Part shown: positions 18,465-25,062 of the stretch, piece after piece
Numbering within the stretch: position 1 is the stretch's first letter
How the letters are laid out: the number at the start of each line of letters is the position of its first letter
DNA from: Lichenicoccus sp965213775
Lineage (GTDB): Bacteria; Pseudomonadota; Alphaproteobacteria; Acetobacterales; Acetobacteraceae
DNA length: 64,000 nt
Assembly: GCA_965213775.1 (NCBI GenBank)
Contig: CBDCAC010000005.1
Coordinates: forward strand, 726,503-790,502
Reading direction: 5' to 3'
Program-made: the position numbers and the translations under genes
The notes under the pieces: generated by a model
Databases searched by the model: none
The model's input: the letters and a program-made list of their open reading frames with translations, nothing else
Told to the model about the DNA's origin: nothing

Positions 18465-18650
18465 TCAGAACTGCTCGCTGGGATCGACCGGCACCAGCCC
18501 GTTCTTCCTGAAGGTGCCGTCCGGGTTAAGCTCGTCGGGCGAGACGTTGGAGAGCGGCGTCGGCGGCTCCACCGTACTGCCGGCGGCGCAGCCGGCCGGC
18601 CCTGCCAGCAGGACCGCCAGCAGCGCCGCCGCCCGGAGCGGGATGCTCAC
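18465..18650 (-). CDS. Small predicted lipoprotein
   Basis: 61 aa. A short basic N-terminus and hydrophobic core (AAALLAVLLAGPAG) end in a Cys at residue 21, a probable lipobox (PAG-C). About 40 mature residues follow, polar and rich in Pro and Asp (SPDELNPDGTFRKNG). GTG at 18650 overlaps the TspO stop by 4 bp (GTGA), so it is translated together with it. No known family is recognised; the tail resembles short envelope lipoproteins of related bacteria (weak impression). Confidence 0.65.
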   Translation of the reverse strand: MSIPLRAAALLAVLLAGPAGCAAGSTVEPPTPLSNVSPDELNPDGTFRKNGLVPVDPSEQF

Positions 18651-19126
18651 GCCCGGTTGCGCCGCCAGAGCTCCTCGCTCAGCAGACCCGCGAAGGCGAG
18701 CCAGCCGACCAGAGGCATCGCGGTCAGCCCGGCGATGCGGTCCACGCGCCCGGCGGTCGAGGCGGCGGCGCGCGCCGAGGCCAGCATGCCGGCGACCACG
18801 GCGGTGCTGGCGCCGAGCTCCTTGCGCCTGAAGAACACCCAGGGGTAGCCGGCGATGCCGGCGAGGTTGACCGACCAGAACAGCAGCGCGGTGGAGCGCT
18901 CGCGGCTCGGCGGTGCGGCGAGCAGCCTCGATCCGGAGACGACGAGCAGCAGGTCGAGCAGCGTCCAGGCGCCGCCGATCACCGGGCCGGGCGGCGTGAA
19001 GCCCGGCTTGTCGAGGCGGGCATACCAGATCGCCTCGCGCGGGTGCTGCGGGCCGGCGCGCTGCCCGATCACGGCCGCGGTCGAGACGGCGCCGATCGAC
19101 AGCAGGATGGAGGCGGTCTTGTTCAT
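18647..19126 (-). CDS. tspO: TspO/MBR family protein
   Basis: Five-helix membrane protein of the TspO/peripheral benzodiazepine receptor family, which binds porphyrins and affects tetrapyrrole/stress regulation in alphaproteobacteria. 159 aa. The family signature is visible as WYARLDKPGFTPPGPVIGGAW, then SVNLAGIAGYPWVFFRRKELG and PLVGWLAFAGLLSEELWRRN. ATG at 19126 gives the usual length; an ATG 33 codons upstream at 19159 lacks support from family alignment. The extra loop before SRERSTALLFW and the divergence of some TspO tryptophans make the ligand uncertain. Confidence 0.88.
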   Translation of the reverse strand: MNKTASILLSIGAVSTAAVIGQRAGPQHPREAIWYARLDKPGFTPPGPVIGGAWTLLDLLLVVSGSRLLAAPPSRERSTALLFWSVNLAGIAGYPWVFFRRKELGASTAVVAGMLASARAAASTAGRVDRIAGLTAMPLVGWLAFAGLLSEELWRRNRA

Positions 19127-19232
19127 GATCCCGGGTCCCCGTAACAGACTTGGCTGCAACGCCGCGCCGCGTCCGCCGTCCCCGCGGGCGATGGCGATTT
19201 GCCGGCGTCGCGATCAGGAAAGGCCGGTTCAG

Positions 19233-20252
19233 GTGGCTGATGCCTCGCAACCCGATCGGGTAGGCCCGGCGCCGAGCGCGCCGCCGGTCCTGGTGCGCGG
19301 AGCCGGGGTCACCGGGCTGGTGACCGCGGTGCTGCTCGCCGAGCGCGGCGCCAAGGTGACGCTGCTCGAGCAGGGCGAGCGGATCGGCGCCGGCGCGTCA
19401 TGGCGGGCGGGCGGCATGCTGGCGCCCTGGTGCGAGGCGGAGACCGCGCCGGCGGAGATACTGGACCACGCCGAGCAGACGATCGGCTGGTGGCTCTCGC
19501 ATGCGCCCGACGCAGCGCGGCGCGGCAGCCTGGTGCTGGCGCCGGCGCGCGACGCGGGCGAGCTGGACGGCTATGCCAGGCGCACCACCGGACATGCGTG
19601 GCTGGACCGGGACGGCATCGCCGCCCTGGAGCCGGACCTCGCGGGCCGCTTCGGCCGCGCGCTGTTCTTCGGCCGCGAGGCGCATCTCGATCCGCGCACG
19701 GCGCTGCCGGCGCTGGCGCGGCGGCTGGCCGAGCTGGGCGGCCGGGTGCGGCTCGGCGCCGAACGGGCGGAAGGCCGCTTCGAGCGGATCGTCGATTGCC
19801 GCGGCTTCTCCGCCCGCGCCGAGCTCGCCGGGCTGCGCGGGGTGCGCGGCGAGATGCTGCTGCTGCGCTGCCCCGAGATGGCGCTGTCGCGCCCGGTGCG
19901 GCTGCTGCATCCGCGCTTCCCGCTCTACGTGGTGCCACGGGCGGCGAACGTGTTCATGGTGGGTGCGACCATGGTGGAGAGCGAGCGGCAGGGCGGCATC
20001 ACCGCGCGCGCGGCGATGGAGCTGCTGGGGGCGGCCTACGCGCTGCATCCGGCGTTCGCGGAAGCGGAGATCCTGGAGACCGGCGCCGGCCTGCGTCCCT
20101 CGTTCGACGACAACATGCCGCGGATCCAGGAGGTGGGCGGGGTGATCAGCGTCAACGGCGTGCACCGGCACGGCTTCCTGCTGGCGCCGGTGCTGGCCGA
20201 GCGCGTGGCGTCGCGTCTCGGCTTGCCGGAGGCCGCCGGACTGCATAGGTGA
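19233..20252 (+). CDS. thiO: Glycine oxidase-type FAD oxidoreductase, thiazole synthesis
   Basis: FAD-dependent amine oxidase that oxidises glycine to the imine used for the thiamine thiazole ring; 339 aa. The dinucleotide-binding stretch VLVRGAGVTGLVTAVLLAERGAKVTLLEQ is followed by GAGASWRAGGMLAPWCEAE, a family signature, and a C-terminal GLRPSFDDNMPRI...VNGVHRHGFLLAP. GTG at 19233 is chosen because AGGAAAGG lies about 8 nt upstream. First gene of thiOSGE; thiS starts 24 bp later. I looked for a TPP riboswitch in the 106-bp leader and saw none. Confidence 0.93.
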   Translation: MADASQPDRVGPAPSAPPVLVRGAGVTGLVTAVLLAERGAKVTLLEQGERIGAGASWRAGGMLAPWCEAETAPAEILDHAEQTIGWWLSHAPDAARRGSLVLAPARDAGELDGYARRTTGHAWLDRDGIAALEPDLAGRFGRALFFGREAHLDPRTALPALARRLAELGGRVRLGAERAEGRFERIVDCRGFSARAELAGLRGVRGEMLLLRCPEMALSRPVRLLHPRFPLYVVPRAANVFMVGATMVESERQGGITARAAMELLGAAYALHPAFAEAEILETGAGLRPSFDDNMPRIQEVGGVISVNGVHRHGFLLAPVLAERVASRLGLPEAAGLHR

Positions 20253-20276
20253 GCAGGGTCCGAACGGAGCTCAGCC

Positions 20277-20474
20277 ATGCGCATCCTGGTGAACGGCGCG
20301 CCGCACGACGTCGCTTCCAGCACCCTCGATTCCGTGCTGCTGGAGCTCGGCTATCGCCAGCCGCGCCTCGCGACCGCGCTCGACGGCAGCTTCGTGCCGG
20401 CCACCGCGCGCGCGAGCCAGCCGCTGCGCGAGGGGTGCGCGGTCGAGATCGTCTCGCCGATGCAGGGAGGCTGA
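20277..20474 (+). CDS. thiS: Sulfur carrier protein ThiS
   Basis: Ubiquitin-fold sulfur carrier, 65 aa. The C-terminal Gly-Gly (MQGG) is adenylated and converted to thiocarboxylate, giving sulfur to ThiG. Start MRILVNGAPHDV and the core VEIVSPMQGG are typical. It lies 4 bp ahead of thiG. No thiF gene occurs in the window, so the activating enzyme must be encoded elsewhere. Confidence 0.95.
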   Translation: MRILVNGAPHDVASSTLDSVLLELGYRQPRLATALDGSFVPATARASQPLREGCAVEIVSPMQGG

Positions 20475-20478
20475 GGCG

Positions 20479-21249
20479 ATGGTGCTGTACGAGATCGAGC
20501 TCAGCTCGCGCCTGATGCTGGGAACCGCGCAGTACCCGTCGCCGGCAATGATGGCCGAGGCGGTGCGGGCTTCGGGTGCGCAGATCGTCACCGTGTCGCT
20601 GCGTCGCGAGGGCGCCGGGGAGCGCGCCGGGGAGGGGTTCTGGTCGCTGATACGCGGTCTCGGCGTGCGGGTGCTGCCCAATACCGCCGGCTGCCATACC
20701 GCGCGCGAGGCGGTCACCACCGCGCAGATGGCGCGCGAGGTGTTCGCCACCGACTGGATCAAGCTGGAGGTGATCGGCGAGAGCGACACGCTGCAGCCCG
20801 ACGTGTTCGGGCTGGTCGAGGCGGCGCGGCTGCTCACCGCCGACGGCTTCAAGGTGCTGCCCTACACGACCGAGGACCTGGTGGTGGCGGAGCGGCTGCT
20901 GGAGGCGGGCTGCCGCGTGCTGATGCCGTGGGGGGCGCCGATCGGCTCCGGGCAGGGGCTGAACAACCGGTTCGGGCTGCGCGCGCTGCGGGCGCATTTC
21001 CCCGAGGTGCCGCTGGTGGTGGATGCCGGCATCGGGCTGCCGTCGCATGCGGCGGCGGCGATGGAGCTCGGCTACGACGCGGTGCTGCTGAACACCGCGG
21101 TGGCGAAGGCCGGCGACCCGGTGATGATGGCGCGCGCCTTCGCGCTCGCCGTCGAGGCCGGCCGGGCGGCGTTCCTGGCCGACCCGATGCAGCGCCGCGA
21201 CATGGCGCAGCCCTCCACCCCGGTGTTCGGGCGTGCGATGCTGGCATGA
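20479..21249 (+). CDS. thiG: Thiazole synthase
   Basis: Condenses deoxyxylulose-5-phosphate, dehydroglycine and ThiS thiocarboxylate to the thiazole phosphate; cytosolic TIM barrel, 256 aa. Motifs: SRLMLGTAQYPS, PNTAGCHTAREAV, the Schiff-base Lys in WIKLEVIGES, PWGAPIGSGQGLNN and PLVVDAGIGLPSHAA. Many ThiG read GTGKY at the third position of the first motif; here it is GTAQY. It overlaps thiE by 4 bp. Confidence 0.97.
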   Translation: MVLYEIELSSRLMLGTAQYPSPAMMAEAVRASGAQIVTVSLRREGAGERAGEGFWSLIRGLGVRVLPNTAGCHTAREAVTTAQMAREVFATDWIKLEVIGESDTLQPDVFGLVEAARLLTADGFKVLPYTTEDLVVAERLLEAGCRVLMPWGAPIGSGQGLNNRFGLRALRAHFPEVPLVVDAGIGLPSHAAAAMELGYDAVLLNTAVAKAGDPVMMARAFALAVEAGRAAFLADPMQRRDMAQPSTPVFGRAMLA

Positions 21250-21902
21250 TGCGGCCGCTGCCGTCGCGCGTCTATCCCGTCGTCGACAGCGCGGCCTGGG
21301 TGGCGCGGCTGGTCGGGTGCGGTGCGAGGCTGGTGCAGCTTCGCGTCAAGCAGTCCGGGCCGGGCCGTCTGCGCGACGAGGTTCGCGCGGCTAAGGCGTC
21401 GTGCGATGCGGCCGGGGCGACGCTGGTGCTGAACGATCATTGGCGGATGGCCATCGAGGAGCGGGTGGACTTCATCCATCTCGGTCAGGAAGACCTGCAG
21501 GATGCCGATCTTGCGGCAATACGCGCGGCGGGGGCGCGGCTCGGCGTCAGCACCCACTCCGAGGCGGAGCTGGATCGCGCGCTGTCGGTGGCGCCGGACT
21601 ACGTGGCGCTGGGGCCGGTCTATCCGACCACGCTGAAGCAGATGCCGTTCGCGCCGCAGGGGCTGCCGCGGCTCGGCGAGTGGAGGCGGCGCGTCGGGGC
21701 GCTGCCGCTGGTCGCCATCGGCGGCATCACCCTGGAGCGGGCTGCGGGCTGCATCGCCGCCGGTGCGGATTGCGTGGCGGCGGTGTCGGATATCGTGTCG
21801 GCGGCGGATCCGGGCGCAAGGCTGCGGCAGTGGATCTCGCTGCTGGACGGGCGATCCGATGAGCAGGCTGCAGAAGAACCAAGGCAAGGGCTCTGCCCTT
21901 GA
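21246..21902 (+). CDS. thiE: Thiamine phosphate synthase
   Basis: Joins thiazole phosphate and HMP pyrophosphate to thiamine phosphate; TIM barrel, 218 aa. Visible: VQLRVKQ (usually QLREK), LVLNDHWRMA, FIHLGQEDL, GVSTHSEAEL, YVALGPVYPTTLK and LVAIGGIT. Start ATG at 21246 overlaps thiG (ATGA); a second ATG follows at once. Oddly, the last codons (about RQGLCP) and the stop come from the dispersed repeat starting at 21884, so the natural C-terminus has probably been replaced or extended. Confidence 0.92.
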   Translation: MMRPLPSRVYPVVDSAAWVARLVGCGARLVQLRVKQSGPGRLRDEVRAAKASCDAAGATLVLNDHWRMAIEERVDFIHLGQEDLQDADLAAIRAAGARLGVSTHSEAELDRALSVAPDYVALGPVYPTTLKQMPFAPQGLPRLGEWRRRVGALPLVAIGGITLERAAGCIAAGADCVAAVSDIVSAADPGARLRQWISLLDGRSDEQAAEEPRQGLCP

Positions 21903-21993
21903 CCCGTTGGGGCCATAGGCCCCAAACCCCGTTTCTAAGATCAGGTTTTCAAAGGCTTGCCTTCGATGGGGTCAAGGGGCAAAGCCCCTTGCC
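21884..21993. repeat. Dispersed repeat, copy C (full length, inverted)
   Basis: A well-preserved member: begins GGCAAGGGC...GCCCTTGACCCG, has the GGGGCC...GGCCCC hairpin, the AAAGGCTTGCCTTCGATGGGG half, and ends GGGGCAAAGCCCCTTGCC. The termini are inverted copies of each other (GGCAAGGG/CCCTTGCC). It overlaps the 3' end of thiE by 19 bp, supplying its stop codon, and fills the gap to the convergent Hint gene. Confidence 0.85.
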
Positions 21994-22011
21994 TTCTCTG
22001 CTAGAGCGCGA

Positions 22012-23733
22012 TCAGGCGGCGGCTCGCTGGTCCGCCGCCTGATCCAGTGCGTACAGGAAGGTGCCGGTCACGTGCACGTCGAGGAAGGTATCGTCCTCGG
22101 CGCGCCCGAGATCGAGTGCCGCGTCGCCGTCGGTCCAGCGTACCGCACCCTCGGGCTCATGCCAGCCGGCGAGCGCGAGATCCGTCGCCGCCAGCACCTG
22201 ATCCTCCAGGCCGCGCCAGACCACGATCCGCTCGACGGCGACGCCGAGGCTGCGCCGGTCGTCGACGAAAGGCCCGATCACCTGCGCCGGTACGGCGGCA
22301 CGGGAGAGCAGCCGGACCGCCTTCTCGCCGCGCGGCAACTGGAACATGTGGCGCTGGCCGTTGTGCCAGCGGGCGCGCAGCTCGCGGCCGCTCTCGAGCA
22401 GCAGGCGCAGGTCCGGCTGATCGGTCAGCGCCGTCCCGCTCGCAGGTGCGGCGAAGCCGAGCTCGCGGGCACGTTCGGCGAGCCGCTGCCAGATCGGCTC
22501 GATCTCCGCACGGGAGACGGCGAGCGGGGCCGCCATGACCACGTCCCGACGAAGTGTGACGGCGGTGCCCGCGTCGACGAACAGGTCGCGATTGCCGGTG
22601 TCGAGGTAGCTCTCGGTGGTCAGCCCCTCGGACAGCAGGATGCCGTGACGGTCGAGCTCGATATGGAAGAACTCGTATCGCGGGACCGTGCGATCGATGA
22701 CGATGGAGCTGCCGTTCACGAACATCCGCACCGGGGTGAGGCCGGCCTCGGTGAGGATGCAATGCTCGGGTGTGAGCAGGAGGTCGCGGTGCGGCGCGTT
22801 CGTGTCGAAGGCGTGGCGTCGGATGCGGATCGGGTAGGCCTCGTCGCGGTCGCGCAGGGCGTGGGCATCGATGGCGCGGCTGCCGATCCAGAGGATCGGC
22901 TTGGCGATCAGGCGACCGTTCTCGAGCACATGCACGGCTTCGCCGCAGCGCAAGCTCTCGACCGAGCGCTCGCTGTGCGGCGTGGCGATCATGGTGCCGC
23001 GCAGGAAGCAGGTGGACAGCTCCAGGGCGGCGCCGCTGTTGGTGATCTGCACCGGTCCGGAGCCGGCGGCGAACTGGCCGGTGGAGGCGAAGGTGCCGGC
23101 GGCGAAGCTGAGGCCGCCGAGCGCGGCGCCCGCGCTGTTGAAGAAGGTCACGGTCTGCGGCCCGTTCGCCGCGACGCTGTAGCTGGCGACGTTGGCGAAG
23201 TTGATGTTCTGGTCGATGATATGGTCGCCGACGCCGAAGTTGCCGATCACGGTGCCGCTCAGCACCGAGACCGACAGCGTCGTCGTGTCGATGGCGAAGG
23301 TGCCGCCGCCGCTGCCGAAACCGACGGTATCGCCGCTGGCGCCGCTCAGGAGCGAGTTGAACACGTTCAGCTGGCCGCCGCCGTCTATCGTGGCATTCAA
23401 GGTGCCGAGCCCGGTGACGGCGCTGCCGACGGAGACGGTGCCGCCCGCCGCGTGCAGCACCGTGGTGCCGATGGAACCGACGACCGAGGCGATGTTGGCG
23501 GTGCCGCCGCTCAGGGCGGTGATGGTCGCGGTGGTGAGTGTTGCGACACCGGTGCCGACGACGCTGGCGCCGAGCGTGATGTTCGCGATCGTGCCGTTGA
23601 CCACGGTCGCGGCCGCGTTTCCGGTGAGCCCGAGGAAGCCGTCGCCGGCGAGCGTGTAGCTACCGGTGCCTGCGCCGTTGAACGTATTGCCGGTGCCGGA
23701 ATAGCTGCCGGGACCGCCGCTTTGATTGGCCAT
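22012..23733 (-). CDS. Hint (hedgehog/intein) domain protein with beta-rich N-terminus
   Basis: 573 aa. Residues 1-240 are Gly/Thr/Ala-rich, repetitive and beta-prone, like surface or type I-secreted proteins (VVNGTIANITLGASVVGTG and variants); no N-terminal signal peptide is visible. Residue Cys242 (TCFLRGTMIAT) opens a Hint domain with the block-B motif LLLTPEHCIL (His324) and GNRDLFVDAG. Hint domains perform N-S acyl shift, and this class is common in Acetobacteraceae; whether it self-cleaves is unknown. About 150 residues of unknown fold follow. ATG at 23733 has GGAG 8 nt upstream and a strong promoter 150 bp upstream. Confidence 0.85.
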   Translation of the reverse strand: MANQSGGPGSYSGTGNTFNGAGTGSYTLAGDGFLGLTGNAAATVVNGTIANITLGASVVGTGVATLTTATITALSGGTANIASVVGSIGTTVLHAAGGTVSVGSAVTGLGTLNATIDGGGQLNVFNSLLSGASGDTVGFGSGGGTFAIDTTTLSVSVLSGTVIGNFGVGDHIIDQNINFANVASYSVAANGPQTVTFFNSAGAALGGLSFAAGTFASTGQFAAGSGPVQITNSGAALELSTCFLRGTMIATPHSERSVESLRCGEAVHVLENGRLIAKPILWIGSRAIDAHALRDRDEAYPIRIRRHAFDTNAPHRDLLLTPEHCILTEAGLTPVRMFVNGSSIVIDRTVPRYEFFHIELDRHGILLSEGLTTESYLDTGNRDLFVDAGTAVTLRRDVVMAAPLAVSRAEIEPIWQRLAERARELGFAAPASGTALTDQPDLRLLLESGRELRARWHNGQRHMFQLPRGEKAVRLLSRAAVPAQVIGPFVDDRRSLGVAVERIVVWRGLEDQVLAATDLALAGWHEPEGAVRWTDGDAALDLGRAEDDTFLDVHVTGTFLYALDQAADQRAAA

Positions 23734-23877
23734 TTTAAATCTCCAGATGAAATCGGAGGTAGCCGCAGGGATCGAGGACCCGAGGATCTCTCGTGACGCT
23801 GGCAATAATCAGCAGTAGGAAATTGTTCGGCGGCGGCGGTCCCCCGTTCAAGGGAACCGTCGAGACTATGCAGCATC

Positions 23878-23906
23878 TACATATTTTATGAAAAAATATT
23901 AGTCAA
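23878..23906 (-). promoter_or_regulatory. Promoter of the Hint protein gene, AT-rich leader
   Basis: On the minus strand, TTGACT (23906-23901), exactly 17 bp, then TATGTA (23883-23878), in an unusually AT-rich island (about 23881-23945) for this genome. The leader of roughly 140 nt contains a possible hairpin (23838-23858, GGTTCCC...GGGGACC, one G-U pair). The AT-richness suggests control by a nucleoid-binding protein or an acquired region. Confidence 0.55.
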
Positions 23907-24033
23907 GAAAACCTGAGTGTTATTTCGTTATTATTAAGTCGATCTGTTTTCCGCTTCCGGATCTGCTGCCGCGGCGGCATGTGCGGCAGGCTCGGTCGAT
24001 CGCCGGTGCTCGCGTTCCCCGCCCGGCGCCTGC

Positions 24034-24955
24034 TCACGTCGCGACGTGGCTGTAGGTCGGCTCCAGCCGCGACCGCAGGAAGGCGCCGCCGGTGGTGGGC
24101 GGATACTTGGCCGGTTCGCCGTCCCGCGACACCACCGGCACCACCGGAGCGTCCGGGTTGGGATCGAGGAAGAAGGCGATCGAGCTGCGCTCGCGCGTCG
24201 GCACCTCGACGCGATGCGGCGTCGAGACGTAGGTGTCGTTGCTCCAGCGCATCAGGCAGTCGCCGATGTTGCAGATGAAGCCGCCCTCGATGTGGGGTGC
24301 CGCGAGCCAGGTGCCGTCGCGCCGGCGCACCTGCAACCCGGCGACGCCGTCGGTGGCGAGGATGGTCAGGTTGCCGTAGTCGGTATGGGTGCCGGCTCCC
24401 GGGCCGGCCTGCGATGCATCGTCGGGCGGCCCGCCCGGATAGCGCAGCAGCCGCAGGGTCGCGATCGGCGCGTCGAGCTTGTCGTCGAAGAAGCGTTCCG
24501 GCAGCCCGAGATCCAGGCTGAAGCCGCGATGGATCAGGCAGCCGAGGCGATGGCAGCGGCCGTAATAATCGAGCATCAGCGCGGAAGCCGGGCAGGTCGG
24601 GCCAGGCATTGACGCCGCGGAACGGCCGGCTCGCCTCCGGATCGTCGGGCGCCAGCTCGAGCCCGAGAATGGACGCGTCCTTGCGATCCGGCGCCGCGGC
24701 GGCGTCGAGCCGCTCGGCGCCGAGCCCGACATAGCCGCGGTTGCCGACCCGGTGCATCGCGAGCGCCTGCTTGCTCGCGAGGTCGAGGGCGAAGAAACGG
24801 CGCGACGCGTCGAACACCGACCGCAGCGTCGCCTGCGGGATACCGTGACCGGCCGCGTAGAAGAACCCGACCTCGCGGCAGGCCTGGCCGATCCGCGCCG
24901 CGACCGCCCGCCGCGCGGCCGGATCTTCGTCATGCAGCCCGGACAGGTCGATCAC
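24034..24955 (-). pseudogene. Isopenicillin-N-synthase-like 2OG/Fe(II) oxygenase, frameshifted and 5'-truncated
   Basis: Two reading frames together encode one dioxygenase. Frame one, from GTG at 24955, gives VIDLSGLHDEDPAARRAV... to NAWPDLPGFR. The second resumes with ALMLDYYGRCHRLG and ends at 24034. The switch is near 24580, where a 2-nt loss from a CGCGCG run would explain it. The iron ligands (HTD in THTDYGNLTIL, His in STPHRVEV) and the RxS motif (RERSSIAFF) are intact. The 5' end starts at the family's VIDL motif, missing the usual few residues before it, with no ribosome-binding site and a repeat copy 10 bp upstream. Either decayed or a sequencing error plus an unusual start. Confidence 0.75.
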
Positions 24956-24964
24956 CGGGAGTAA

Positions 24965-25059
24965 GGCAAGGGCTCCGTCCTTGACCCGTTGGGGCGGGGG
25001 CTCCAGACCCCATCTTCCAGAACCAACGTTTTCAGAGGCTTGCCTTTGATGGGGTCAAA
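24965..25059. repeat. Dispersed repeat, copy D (inverted, one end shortened)
   Basis: Begins GGCAAGGGC...CCTTGACCCG, has the hairpin region GGGGCGGGGGCTCC and the TTTTCAGAGGCTTGCCTTTGATGGGG half, but lacks the terminal GGGGCAAAGCCCC hairpin. It lies between the start of the broken oxygenase and the stop codon of the cytochrome gene, touching both within 4-10 bp. Confidence 0.75.
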
Positions 25060-25062
25060 CCG

